From Arion vulgaris (lineage: Eukaryota > Mollusca > Gastropoda > Stylommatophora > Arionidae), in contig CM036761.1 in the NCBI GenBank assembly GCA_020796225.1, positions 39,988,428-40,052,427 on the forward strand: DNA of 64,000 bases, in the 5' to 3' direction. Below the pieces are notes generated by a model. It made no database searches, had not been told where the DNA came from, and worked only from the letters and a program-made list of their open reading frames with translations. The position numbers were made by a program, and so were the translations under genes. Below are positions 10,761 to 22,384 of this stretch, in pieces; within the stretch, counting starts at the first letter, position 1; the number at the start of each line of letters is the position of its first letter.

Positions 10761-11084
10761 CATTATATTTACTAGCATTAACAACTGTTGAAAATTAACT
10801 TGGCACTCATTTATAGACGTTGACTGTTGAAAACGTATACATTGTTCAAGGACGTGCCTTAACTTTCTATTTCATGATTCGATTTCCTGTCGATTGTCAT
10901 CATCAATCAATACTTATTCTGTTGACCTGTGAACTCGCTTTGTTGATTGAATAATGTGTTGGACAATGTTCATGCTCTATTTGTAGACCAAGGTTTGAGA
11001 TATAGTTGACTAAACAATGGTAGCACCACAGCCAGTAGACAGATGAATGTTGCTACATATTTGACAGACTTGTTTAAATACTTT
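10761..11084. other. No recognisable feature
   Basis: About 320 bp of AT-rich spacer between the 26-bp and 22-bp arrays. Confidence 0.6.
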
Positions 11085-13965
11085 ACTTTCTTATAGAACA
11101 TATTTTCTTGTCTTATAGAACATATTTTCTTGTCTTATAGAACATATTTCTTTGTCTTATAGATCATATTTTCTTGTCTTATAGAACATATTTTCTTGTC
11201 TTATAGAACATATTTCTTTGTCTTATAGATCATATTTTCTTGTCTTATAGATCACATTTTCTTGTCTTATAGATCATATTTCCTTGTCTTATAGATCACA
11301 TTTTCTTGTCTTATAGATCACATTTTCTTGTCTTATAGATCATATTTTCTTGTTTTATAGAAATATTTCATTGTCTTATAGATCATATTTTCTTGTCTTA
11401 TAGATCATATTTTCTTGTTTTATAGAACATATTTCTTGTCTTATAGACATATTTCTTGTCTTATAGATCATATTTCCTTGTCTTATAGATTATATTTTCT
11501 TGTCTTATAGATCACATTTTCTTGTCTTATAGATCATATTTTCTTGTTTATAGAACATATTTCCTTGTCTTATAGATCACATTTCTTGTCTTATAGATCA
11601 CTATTTCTTGTCTTATAGATCACATTTTCTTGTCTTATAGATCCATTTTCTTGTCTTATAGATCATATTTTCTTGTCTTTATAGAACATTTTCTTGTCTT
11701 ATAGATCATATTTCTTGTCTTATAGATCAATTTTCTTGTCTTATAAAATCATATTTCTTGTCTTATAGATCATATTTTCTTGTCTTATAGAACATATTTC
11801 CTTGTCTTATAGATCATATTTCCTTGTCTTATAGATCATATTTTCTTGTCTTATAGATCATATTTCCTTGTCTTATAGATCACATTTTCTTGTCTTATAG
11901 ATCATATTTTCTTGTCTTATAGATCATATTTCTTGTCTTATAGATCAATTTTCTTGTCTTATAGATCATATTTCTTGTCTTATAGATCATATTTTCTTGT
12001 CTTATAAAATCATATTTTCTTGTCTTATAGATCATATTTTCTTGTCTTATAGATCATATTTCCTTGTCTTATAGATTATATTTTCTTGTCTTATAGATCA
12101 TATTTCCTTGTCTTATAGATACATATTTTCTTGTCTTATAAAACATATTTCTTGTCTTATAGATCATATTTCCTTGTCTTATAGATCATATTTCCTTGTC
12201 TTATAGATTATATTTTCTTGTCTTATAGATCATATTTCCTTGTCTTATAGATCATATTTTCTTGTCTTATAGAACATATTTCCTTGTCTTATAGATTATA
12301 TTTTCTTGTCTTATAGATTATATTTTCTTGTCTTATAGATATATTTTCTTGTCTTATAGAACATATTTTCTTGTTCTTATAAAATCATATTTCCTTGTCT
12401 TATAGATCATATTTCCTTGTCTTATAGATCATATTTCCTTGTCTTATAGATTATATTTTCTTGTCTTATAGATCACATTTCCTTGTCTTATAGATCATAT
12501 TTTCTTGTTTTATAGAACATATTTCCTTGTCTTATAGATCATATTTTCTTGTCTTATAGATCATATTTCCTTGTCTTATAGATTATATTTTCTTGTCTTA
12601 TAGATCACATTTCCTTGTCTTATAGATCATATTTTCTTGTTTTATAGAACATATTTCCTTGTCTTATAGATCATATTTCCTTGTCTTATAGATCATATTT
12701 CCTTGTCTTATAGATCATATTTTCTTGTCTTATAGAACATATTTCCTTGTCTTATAGAACATATTTCCTTGTCTTATAGAACATATTTCCTTGTCTTATA
12801 GAACATATTTCCTTGTCTTATAGAACATATTTCCTTGTCTTATAGATCATATTTTCTTGTCTTATAGATAATATTTTCTTGTCTTATAGAACATATTTCC
12901 TTGTCTTATAGATCATATTTTCTTGTCTTATAGATCATATTTCCTTGTCTTATAGATCATATTTTCTTGTCTTATAGATCATATTTCCTTGTCTTATAGA
13001 TTATATTTTCTTGTCTTATAGATCACATTTCCTTGTCTTATAGATCATATTTTCTTGTTTTATAGAACATATTTCCTTGTCTTATAGATCATATTTCCTT
13101 GTCTTATAGATCATATTTCCTTGTCTTATAGATTATATTTTCTTGTCTTATAGATCATATTTCCTTGTCTTATAGATCATATTTTCTTGTTTTATAGAAC
13201 ATATTTCCTTGTCTTATAGATCATATTTTCTTGTCTTATAGATCATATTTCCTTGTCTTATAGATCATATTTTCTTGTCTTATAGAACATATTTCCTTGT
13301 CTTATAGATCATATTTCCTTGTCTTATAGAACATATTTCCTTGTCTTATAGATCATATTTCCTTGTCTTATAGATCATATTTTCTTGTCTTATAGATCAT
13401 ATTTCCTTGTCTTATAGATCATATTTTCTTGTCTTATAGATACATATTTCTTGTCTTATAGAACATATTTCCTTGTCTTATAGATCATATTTCCTTGTCT
13501 TATAGATCACATTTTCTTGTCTTATAGATCATATTTCCTTGTCTTATAGATTATATTTTCTTGTCTTATAGATACATATTTCTTGTCTTATAGATCATAT
13601 TTTCTTGTCTTATAGATCATATTTCCTTGTCTTATAGATCATATTAAATATATGTCTTATAGACATATTTCCTTGTCTTATAGAAATATTTCTTGTCTTA
13701 TAGAAAAATTTCTTGTCTTATAGAACATATTTCTTGTCTTATAGAACATATTTCCTTGTCTTATAGATATTATTTCTTGTCTTAAGATATATTTTGTCTT
13801 AAAAGATATATTTTCTTGTCTTATAGATCAATTTTGTCTTATAGATCAATTTTCTTGTTTATAGATATATTCTGTCTTATAGAGATATTTTTGCTTATAG
13901 ATCATTTCTGTCTTATAGATTATATTTTCTTGTCTTATAGATCATATTTCCTTGTTTTATAGATA
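11085..13965. repeat. 22-bp minisatellite, about 130 copies, with higher-order structure
   Basis: Units of 22 bp, TTCTTGTCTTATAGATCATA plus TT, with TCC/TTC, GATCAT/GAACAT/GATTAT/GATCAC variants. A block starting GATTATATTTTC and running through GATCACATTTCC and TTGTTTTATAGAAC recurs at 12,449, 12,581 and 12,999, spacings of 132 and 418 bp (6 and 19 units). Short indels cluster at 11,340-11,780 and 13,640-13,930. Confidence 0.95.
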
Positions 13966-14019
13966 TATTAACTTTCTTTGATACTTAGTAGAATATTTGT
14001 CATGTTATAAATGTGTGCG

Positions 14020-15115
14020 ACATTTCATTTGGTAGATTATATGTTGCATTGGTGAGATATGTATGCACTTGGTAAGATATGTTGACTGTGGATAGATATG
14101 TGCACTTGGTGAGATATTGTACACTTGGTAGATATGTGTCACTTGGTGAGATATATGTGCACTTGGTGAGATGTTATGCACTTGGTGAGATATGTCGCAC
14201 TTCTCTTGAGAATATATGTGCACTTGGAGATATGTTACGCACTTGGTGAGAATATGTCGCACTTGGTGATATGTGTACCCATGGAGATATATGTGCACTT
14301 GGTGAGATGTGTATGCACTTGGTGAGATAGTATGCACTTGGTCAGATATTAGTGCACTGTGAGATATGAGACTGGTATATTGGCACTTAGTGAGATATGA
14401 TGTCACTTGGTGAGATGTTAGCACTTGGTGAGATATGAATGCACTTGGTGAGATATATGTGCACTTGGTGATATGTGTACGCACATGGTGAGATATGTAG
14501 CACTTGGTGATATGTGTACTCCTTGGGAGATATATGTGCACTTGGTGAGATGTGTATGCACTTGGTGAGATAAGTATGCACTTGGTCAGATATGTATGCA
14601 CTTGGTGAGACATATATGTGCACTTAGTGAGATATGTATGCACTTGGTGTGAGATGTGTATGCACTTGGTGAGATATGAATGCACTTGGTGAGATATATG
14701 TGCACTTGGTGATATGTGTACGCACATGGTGAGATATGTACGCACTTGGTGATATGTGTACTCCCTTGGTGAGATGTGTATGCACTTGGTGAGATAAGTA
14801 TGCACTTGGTCAGATATGTATGCACTTGGTGAGACATATATGTGCACTTAGTGAGATATGTAGGCATTTGGTGATATGTGTTCGCACTTGATGAGACATA
14901 TATGGGCACTTGGTGAGACACATATGTGCACTTGGTGAGACACATATGTGCACTTGGTAAGATAAGTATGCACTTGGTGAGATATGTATACACTTGATGA
15001 GACACATTTGTGCACTTGGTGAGACATATATGTGCACTTGGTGAGACATATATGTGCACTTGGTGAGACATATATGTGCACTTGGTGAGACATATATGTG
15101 CACTTGGTGAGATAA
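14020..15115. repeat. Second 22-bp-period minisatellite, about 50 copies
   Basis: Units of about 20-22 bp on GTGCACTTGGTGAGACATAT. The right part (14,880-15,110) is regular; the left part (14,020-14,520) is full of small indels. A multi-unit block including GATAAGTATGCACTTGGTCA recurs about 224 bp apart (near 14,571 and 14,795). The 200-280-codon minus-strand frames are repeat artefacts. Confidence 0.9.
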
Positions 15116-15369
15116 GACAACATTTGAACACTTGAAGAGATTTGAGTACTGACTTGACAATTGAAATAACAATAAAAAACGATGGCACTGTCGTCGAGTC
15201 GATCTCTCTTTACAAACTATGTGACTTGATAAACTAGCTGTGACGGTAACTATGAATGAAACTAGCTACCTCACTGACATGTTCTATGACATGGAACTGT
15301 TAACTCTTAAACTCTTCACATTTCTATTACATGATATAATATATGATTACAAATACATGGCTGTCAAAG

Positions 15370-15600
15370 GGACATGATACTAGCAAAAACAGAGTGGAGC
15401 TTTCAAAGAGACATGATACTAGTAAAAACAGAGTGGAGCTTTCAAAGAGATGATACTAGCAAAAACAGAGAGAGTGGAGCTTTCAAAGAGATGTTACTAG
15501 CAAAAACAGAGAGAGTGGAGCTTTCAAAGAGACATGATACTAGTAAAAACAGAGTGGAGCTTTCAAAGAGACATGATACTAGCAAAAACAGAGTGGAAGA
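15370..15600. repeat. 39-bp minisatellite, about 6 copies
   Basis: Units with GACATGATACTAGCAAAAAC and AGAGTGGAGCTTTCAAAGA. Some copies have a 2-4 bp GAGA expansion or loss. Confidence 0.9.
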
Positions 15601-15678
15601 AAAAGGTTGTGGGAAAGTCATAAAAGTGTTAATGTTCTTTCAAATCCACAAATCCCCTGACACATAACCGAATACCCG

Positions 15679-15935
15679 AGGGGTCTCTGTGGCTAAGTGG
15701 TTAAACCCTTTGCCTTGTGAGTCGAAGGTCGTAGGTTCGAATCCGGACCGCAGCGTTCTGTTCACGAGTGCAGTTTTTCCAGAGACCCTAGGATTGTTGC
15801 TGGAGCTACGGAGTTCGTGCTTTGTACAATACTCTCGGCAGGTAGCGTGCCATTTCTGCGGAGAGGAACCGAGCCATAGGATGTAAAACCCGGTGCAATT
15901 AAGTCAGTACTTCGGCTTTAAAACTCTTTAAAACA
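15679..15935 (+). mobile_element. tRNA-headed SINE, family C, copy 2
   Basis: Same head GGGTCTCTGTGGCTAAGTGG, B box GGTTCGAATCC, and body GCTACGGAGTTCGTGC as copy 1. The B box here is the canonical form. Confidence 0.85.
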
Positions 15936-16229
15936 TATCGGAATGGTTTTACCAGTTTGATCTGGTTTCGACAAGTCAGTATCCGCCGTTTCCGTACTCT
16001 CGACATAAAAATGTGACCAAAAAAAACTAATATTATCCAAAGGAAACGAACATGATATCTGAAACAGCAAGACATTGAAATAAGTTATCTTCTTGTTTGT
16101 TATCAGAAAATAGGACGTTTCTGACTTTGTTTCACATTTTTCAACGAGAGCAAGATAACTTGGCCACATGCACTTACATTTTCTACACGTCATTTGTAGA
16201 ACTGGTTCGGTTTTTTCATCACAATTCAC
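15918..16229 (-). other. Unassigned open frame, possible exon remnant
   Basis: A 103-codon minus-strand frame that is not repeat-derived. It includes a cysteine-rich start (NCDEKTEPVLQMTCRKC) and, after a pyrimidine-rich TTGCTGTTTCAG, a segment ISCSFPLDNISFFW. On the minus strand a GTAAGTG follows AGAAAAT, so one or two small exons of an unknown gene are conceivable, but the phases of that donor and that acceptor do not agree. I do not recognise a family. It overlaps the 3' end of SINE C copy 2 slightly. Confidence 0.2.
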
Positions 16230-16235
16230 ATAACA

Positions 16236-16527
16236 AGACTGCAGTGATACAGCCTACTACCGGAACCATCACTTAAAGACAGAACAGCGACTTGCTGATC
16301 TCTCTTAATTGTATCTCACTCACATCCACTTTTAGTCTCCATATAATATCTCACTTCTCGCATCTCCCTTGTCTCTTATCTATCTCCCATACTTCGTCTC
16401 CCTTCTCCTCACTTTCCCTTTCATGTCTCATCTTATCATTCTATCTTGTCCTCATTTCAATTTACATTATATTTCTAATATCTTATCTTTTCTTTTACTC
16501 ATCACGTGTACCACAACTCTTAAACAG
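16236..16527. other. Pyrimidine-rich spacer, no gene seen
   Basis: TC-rich sequence on the + strand leading into the CT microsatellite; no feature beyond composition. Confidence 0.5.
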
Positions 16528-16528
16528 T

Positions 16529-16612
<84 letters not shown>
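16528..16612. repeat. (CT)n microsatellite
   Basis: About 85 bp of CT dinucleotides with regular TTT interruptions. Confidence 0.95.
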
Positions 16613-16799
16613 GTTATTTCCTCAATATTTAATATCACCTCTCTAAAAGTTCGGATCGGGGTGACCTAGATACGGCCTTCTGTTGAAGCAGTTACTGGCC
16701 AGGTCATGACGTCCTATTTAATCACCTGAACCAGGTAACTCTAAATGTACTGTGTTGTCTTTGCTTCGTCAATTTAAAAAATACAACACAATGAGGGGA

Positions 16800-17140
16800 T
16801 TGTATGGAGCACACAATTAGAGATTGTGTTGGTCAAACAATGAGAGACTGTATAGAGCACACAATGAGAGATTGTATAGAGCACACAATGAGAGATTGCG
16901 AAGAGCACACAATGACAGATTGTGTAGAGCACACAAAGAGAAATTGTATAGAGTACACAATGAGATATTGTTTAGAGTCTTCAATGACGTATTTTATGGA
17001 ACATACAATGAGGGATTCTATAGAACATACAGTGACGTATTTTATAGAGCACACAATGAGGGATTGTATAGAGCACACAATGAGGGATTGTATAGAGCAC
17101 ACAATGAGATTTTATGGAGCACACAATAGGAGATTGTGTG
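16800..17140. repeat. 24-bp minisatellite, about 14 copies
   Basis: Units AGAGATTGTATAGAGCACAC plus AATG. The period is divisible by three and creates open frames on both strands. Middle units are diverged (TTCAATGACGTATTTTATGG type). Confidence 0.9.
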
Positions 17141-17189
17141 GGTGACACAATGAAAGAATTTTTAAAAAAATATTATAAATAGATCTTTG

Positions 17190-17325
17190 CTAAGGAAACC
17201 CTGAAACGAGATTTGCTGAGACAGACAAGAAATATCGGACTCAATTCAGTTGAAGAGATTCAGCGAGTAGCAGGACAGAGCGGTATGAAGAAATTGCTTG
17301 CAGGCAATATGTAACGTATTATGGT
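17190..17325 (+). pseudogene. LINE ORF2 C-terminal fragment
   Basis: Frame reads AKETLKRDLL then SVEEIQRVAGQSGMKKLLAG, resembling the extreme C-terminus of LINE proteins, where a conserved DR..W..L block lies. It is similar in DNA to 27,440-27,540 plus 27,718-27,770, where the same sequence is split by a MITE. No start; decayed. Confidence 0.55.
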
Positions 17326-17439
17326 CATCATCATTATCAAATAACTTGTTCTGAGCAGAACTTTGCCACCCTAATGTCCTTCGGAATTTCTCTCTCATAG
17401 ACCAGATGTCCCGCCTCTGCAGCCGTCATGTTAAAATCA

Positions 17440-17690
17440 TCAGTTACATCCTAAATCCATCTTCTCCGTTGTCTTACTCTCCTTCTTTTTGCTGGTATGC
17501 CTCCTTCTCCATGTCTTTTCCAGCCCTTTATGTCTTTTTATATGTCCAAAATACCTCAATTTTCTCTTTCTTATTTGTAGCATCAGCCAGTATAAAGGTA
17601 CAAGAGGAATATATCTTATAATATATTCCTTAAAATCCGATCTGTGTCCCCCTATAGACGCCTTCAGCTTACATCCAATATTCACCATAT
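17440..17690 (-). pseudogene. LINE ORF2 C-terminal fragment
   Basis: Minus-strand frame contains RKRKLRYFGHIKRHKGLEKT, the R.LR.FGHI.RH..LEK motif found just before the 3' end of many LINE ORF2 proteins. The fragment at 60,415-60,680 has YFEHIKRHECLEKT, so the two are the same family. No catalytic motifs are left. Confidence 0.75.
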
Positions 17691-18485
17691 TTCTTACAAA
17701 TTTTTTTCGGCTAAATTTAGATCAGCTAAAGAAGCAGTTTCGAAATCGGATCAATATTACGAGCTTTAGAATTAATTTAAATCGAATTCTTGATGGCCTA
17801 TCCAACATTTAAGTCAGCCATCTTGGTTACAAAAAAAACATGCGGTTAAGAAAGCTTACAGTCGAAGGGATATAATCCAAAAATTGCCAGATGGCCTCTA
17901 CAACATAGGCATGGATTACATCCCTTAGTTTCGTTGCGTTTTCATGTCATTACAGCTTCACTTTTCTGTTTTAAACTACACTATAGAAATTTTAAAAGAA
18001 TGAGAAGACGCTACTTTGATTAGACGTGAAGCGTTACAAGAACCACTCGAACCGTTAAAATCATTTAACGACGACATACCCAACTCAAACCACTTATTAA
18101 AAAATATCAGAAAATACAATTCGTGCTATTAGATGACATCTTTTAGAAAGGCTTACCCCAATTCATCATCAAGGATTAATAACAATTTTCACCCGTGTGG
18201 AGCTGGGTTAATTTGCTAGTATATATTTATATATAAATTGATCTTCCCGACTCTAACAATCATTTAAAAACTGGGGATCTTCATGACGTGTCAAAAAAAT
18301 GATAATTAAATCTTCTATATGTTGATGATAAGAGTTCTATGTGCATTAATCTCTCACTCATCAGCAGTCATCTTTTCTAAAGTAGCTGATGGAAAGCTCA
18401 CTGTTCATCAGTTAAACATCACATCAGAAAAGACAAACACACAGAGTGTTAAACAAGATATATATATTATACTTGAATATACATA
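17691..18485. other. No recognisable gene
   Basis: About 800 bp of AT-rich sequence; no exon, array or transposon end seen. Confidence 0.55.
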
Positions 18486-18885
18486 CAGGGCAGATCCGTG
18501 ATATGATACAGAGAGACGGTTGCATCAAGCGGTGCTGTAAGGGAGGAGGAGCATAAACAACAAAATCAAAATTATAATTCAAGGTTATTTTAAGAAAAGA
18601 ACATTTAAGGGGCGCACCCTGCCTGCCCAACGTGTTCGTAGCGCGTTGGACTGCGAGTGACTAGCCCTCTTTGTGTGCGGGTTCAATTCCGCGGGCTGGC
18701 AGAAAAGCCACAGGTTCCCAGATTCACGGTGTTCGTGGCACCAAACCGAAGGGTTACGATGTCCATGGCACCGAGCCGAAGAGCTGACAGCTTAAGTGCT
18801 TCTGGATCGGACCCAAAAAAAAAAAAAAAGAGGTCAGCATTTCGAAGACTTGCATCATAATGAGAAAATATACCGCACGGCCCTG
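18486..18885 (+). mobile_element. MITE E copy 1, carrying a nested SINE
   Basis: Starts CAGGGCAGATCCGTG and ends GCACGGCCCTG, matching the complete copy at 27,543-27,717. Internal similarity breaks at GGGGCG and resumes at GCATTTCGAAGACTTGCA; the gap is filled by a family D SINE. Flanks TATACATA and TATATATA are a possible 8-bp duplication in low-complexity sequence. No transposase. Confidence 0.8.
18622..18833 (+). mobile_element. tRNA-headed SINE, family D, copy 1, poly(A) tail
   Basis: The head has TAGCGCGTTGGACT (A-box region) and GGTTCAATTCCGCGGGC (B box), a body with GTGTTCGTGGCACC and GGGTTACGATGTCCATGGCA, and ends in a 15-A tract. A second copy is at 53,486-53,694. Nested in MITE E. 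Confidence 0.85.
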
Positions 18886-19059
18886 TATATATATACATAA
18901 ATATCTCTACTCTGACAATTTTTCATATGCAGTCTTGCTCTTTATTTTTCTATACTTTTTCCTCACAGCGTCAGGATAAGAGATTTATAGAGTGGTCTTT
19001 TGTGTGAGCTTCATTTTTGTGTAAGTGTCTTAATGTTTATTCACTTATCTCTGAAGTCC

Positions 19060-19260
19060 ACCTTTTGCATTGTATCCATTGTATCGGAGTAACAGTGCTC
19101 TTTGGGGCACACTGTCTGTTGGTAATATGTTTATGTGGCCGAACCATTTAATTTGTTGTTTCTTGATGAAGTCCAGTACTGATGTTGTTTGTACCAACTT
19201 TTTTCCTGATGTCTTAATTTCTAAGCCAGTCTCTTCTTGTTACTTCCAGCATTTTTTATT
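19060..19260 (-). pseudogene. LINE ORF2 C-terminal fragment
   Basis: The minus strand encodes FIKKQQIKWFGHINILP, the [I/L]..KQ..WFGH motif of LINE ORF2 tails, preceded by a VLDFI-type segment. Related in motif to 36,950-37,330 and 63,050-63,400. Short and decayed. Confidence 0.7.
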
Positions 19261-19385
19261 TCATGCTTTGAAAATGAATGAAAGATAGAGAGAAATTGAG
19301 ATAAAATGACCGCATTTTTTACTTTAAAATTGGATAAAGTTACTTTCAAACACTTTGACTCTAAATAGATCTCACTAAAAGAGAG

Positions 19386-19590
19386 TTGATTGATTGATTG
19401 ATTGATTGATAGGACCATTATCATTGCACTTCGGTGAGTAACCATGTGTGCTCTGATATCTTTCTTACACAAGAAAATCTCAGCTGCAGTACACGAATTC
19501 CGCAGCATCGGCGAAGGTCCCCGGTGTAATTGTGAAGATGGTGAGGATTATTTTTGTAGGAATTGTATTTTTAACCTTTTTTTGAGATTG
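19386..19590 (-). mobile_element. SINE family B, 5'-truncated inverted copy
   Basis: Starts with (TTGA)n, the reverse of the ATCA tail, then CTTCGGTGAGTAACCATGTG and CAGCTGCAGTACACGAATTC, the reverse complement of the family B 3' half. The tRNA head is missing. Confidence 0.8.
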
Positions 19591-19634
19591 AGTTTAGTGA
19601 ACATGCGCAGTTGAAGTATGAAATCGTAGTAAGA

Positions 19635-19915
19635 CATAAGAGTGGGGAGAGTAGTGGATATAGATGGGAGAGTAGTGGATATAGATGGGAGAGTAGTGGA
19701 CATAGATGGGAGAGTAGTGGATATAGATGGGAGAGTAATGGATATAGATGGGAGATTAGTGGATATAGATGGGAGAGTAGTGGATATAGTTGAGAGAGTA
19801 GTGGATATAGTTGGGAGAGTAGTGTATATAGTTGGGAGAGTAGTGGATATAGTTGAGAGAGTAGTGTATATAGTTGGGACAGAAGTGGATATAGTTGGGA
19901 CAGAATAAGGGTAGA
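19635..19915. repeat. 21-bp minisatellite, about 13 copies
   Basis: Units GAGAGTAGTGGATATAGATG plus G, shifting to GATATAGTTGG in the right half. The period is divisible by three, giving frames in several registers. Confidence 0.9.
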
Positions 19916-19919
19916 CGTA

Positions 19920-20904
19920 GTTAGTTGAGATGAGAATGAAGAATATCGAGATAAAACTTAACGAAATGTGTGTACCACAATGTTGTAATGGCTTCATTAC
20001 TTATAATTATGTTAATATTATGTCACTGATCTTTGACCTTAGAGATAGTACTACAAGACACAGCTTAATTACCGTTCAAGTGTTAATCTCCAGATCTTCA
20101 TTTCCCCCGTTCTAGCGCTCTTAAATCGTAGTCCCAATCCCTGGACCGTCTCACCGACCCATTAAAAACAAAACCTGAGCCTTTATTTCTTCGGTTTCGA
20201 GAATTCCCGTCTGCGAGTCTTAGACCGTCTTCCAAAGCTAATCTCAGCTCGCGCGGATAGTGTGACCCACCAGCCGGAAGTAGAACTGACGATTGGCCAA
20301 GAAGTGAGATGCGGTGGAGTAAAAAAAAAATGCTCAGATGAAGAAGACGATGCCTTGGATGTAATGTGATGATAGTGAAATTCAAGGCTGTAGTCCTTGG
20401 CGAAGCTAATAGAGACACTCATGGAAATCTCTGGGATTTGTTGTTAGGATCAAGTGGGATAGTATTACGCATGCGTACTTTGAGATTTTAGTTGAGCACT
20501 TCCTGTTGGTGTACATTAAGAAACAGCGATGCCATTTTGGGGTCATGGTAGAGAAAGGGGTGTGTACACACGACAGAACGTGGTGTGAGGGAATGTGGAA
20601 AACGTAAACACGTGGTGTGAGGGATGTTATGACAAAAATGTACACTGTGAGGTATGAATGTATGGGGATGTGTACATACTAACACGCAATGAGAGTGAGA
20701 AAATATATACAAACATTACTACATGAAATGAGGAGGGAGGGGGTGCTGTAGATTTTTAGTTACGTTAGCACACCGGAAGTGATGTGATGTGTACATACAC
20801 TAGACAACAGAGTAAAGGAGAAAGGTGATGTGTACAATCACCAACATGGAGTGAAAGAGAAAGGAGGTGTGTACAAAGACTCCATACAGAGCTGCCATGA
20901 CAGA
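19920..20904. other. No recognisable gene
   Basis: Unique sequence. The region 20,560-20,880 contains loosely repeated GTGTGAGGGA and GTGTACA motifs, too diverged to define a unit. A 106-codon minus frame at 20,098-20,418 has no recognisable domain. Confidence 0.5.
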
Positions 20905-21240
20905 CACCGACATAACAAAACAACAATAAAAGACACCGACATAATAAAACAACAATAAAAGACACCGACATAATAAAACAACAATAAAAGACACCAATAT
21001 AACAAAACAACAATAAAAGACACCAATATAAGAAAACAACAATAAAAGACACTGACATAACAAAACAACAATAAAAGACACCAACATAACAAAACAACAA
21101 TAAAAGACACCAACATAACAAAACAACAATAAAAGACACTGACATAACAAAACAACAACAAAAGATACCAACATAACAAAACAACAATAAAAGACACCGA
21201 CATAACAAAACAACAATAAAAGACACCAACATGTTAAAAG
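20905..21240. repeat. 29-bp minisatellite, about 12 copies
   Basis: Units ACACCGACATAACAAAACAA plus CAATAAAAG with few changes (ACACCAACAT, ACACTGACAT). The 29-bp period opens all frames in turn and makes cysteine/valine-rich minus-strand frames, which are artefacts. Confidence 0.95.
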
Positions 21241-21459
21241 AGCACAGTAAAACACTGGCATTAACATAACTAAAGAAACCTGGTTAATAATGTTACCGCA
21301 TTATCACTCATATGACGAGCAGCTTTCACTTGCTAAACTAACATAGCTGAACATCACTGTTTCTGTATTGTAAAACTATAGTACTTGTTTGTACGTGTTT
21401 CACATGAAATCCAACAGCAGAGCAAACGTAAATTGTACATTTGACAACGACTCCGAATC

Positions 21460-22045
21460 ATAAGAAAACAACAATAAAAGAACACCGACTACAGAAAACA
21501 ACAATAAAGAGTGGACAACGGACTGTACAGAAAACAACATTATTAAAGAACGACTACAAAAACAAAAATTTTTTAAGAAATCGACTGTACAGAAAACAAC
21601 AATTTCAAAAGAACGACTAAGAAAACAACAATAATTAAGACACGACATAATAAAACAACAATTAAAGACACCAACATAACAAAACAACAATAAAGAGGAA
21701 CACCGACATAATAAAACAACAATAAAGACACACATAAAACAACAATAAAAGAACGACATATACAAACAACAATAAAGACATTCATTTATTAGAAAAAATA
21801 AAAGACACCGAATAAAAAACAACAATAAAAGACACCGACATAACAAAACAACAATAAAAGACAATCGACATAATAAAACAACAATAAAAGAACACCGACA
21901 TAAAAAACAACAATAAAAGACACTGACAAATAACAACAACAATTAAAGGACACGACATACAAAACAACAATAAAGACACCAATATAACAAAACAACAATA
22001 AAAGACACCAATAATAAAACAACAAAAAGACACATCATAATTTAA
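21460..22045. repeat. Degenerate second block of the 29-bp array
   Basis: Same ACACCGACATAA / AAACAACAATAAAAG motif but dense in 1-3 bp indels. The sequence after it (22,155-22,375) resembles the sequence after the first block (21,212-21,450), so block plus flank look duplicated. Confidence 0.8.
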
Positions 22046-22384
22046 AAAATAAGCACGATAAAAAACGACAATACCCCATATTACAAATCATAAGAAATCA
22101 CTGATAAAAACATACTTTTATAGCACCATATAAAAACACTGAAAAGACACGCAATTTACAAAACGCATAGAAACGCAACATGTTAAAGAGACATAAACAC
22201 TGTCATTAACTAACTAAAAAACTGTAGATTAATGTACCATTAATGCACTTATATTGGGAACTCAGCTGTCGAAATCTAACATTCATTTGAAATCGATCCG
22301 TTTCTGTATTCTGTACAGAAAATCGTACATTTTATTTGTTTCGAGTGGAAATCGAACGCAGAAAATTGGTACATTTTCATGATG

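Noticed and set aside
11085..13965. CRISPR-like array
   Set aside because: Units are contiguous with no spacers, and the host is eukaryotic.
14005..15188. Minus-strand frames of 120-280 codons rich in His, Ile, Ser and Thr
   Set aside because: Generated by the 22-bp array; overlapping frames carry the same peptide in shifted registers.
20765..22033. Cysteine/valine-rich minus-strand frames that look like membrane proteins
   Set aside because: Produced by the 29-bp array (CAACAATAAAAG reversed); no start, promoter or flanking exon.
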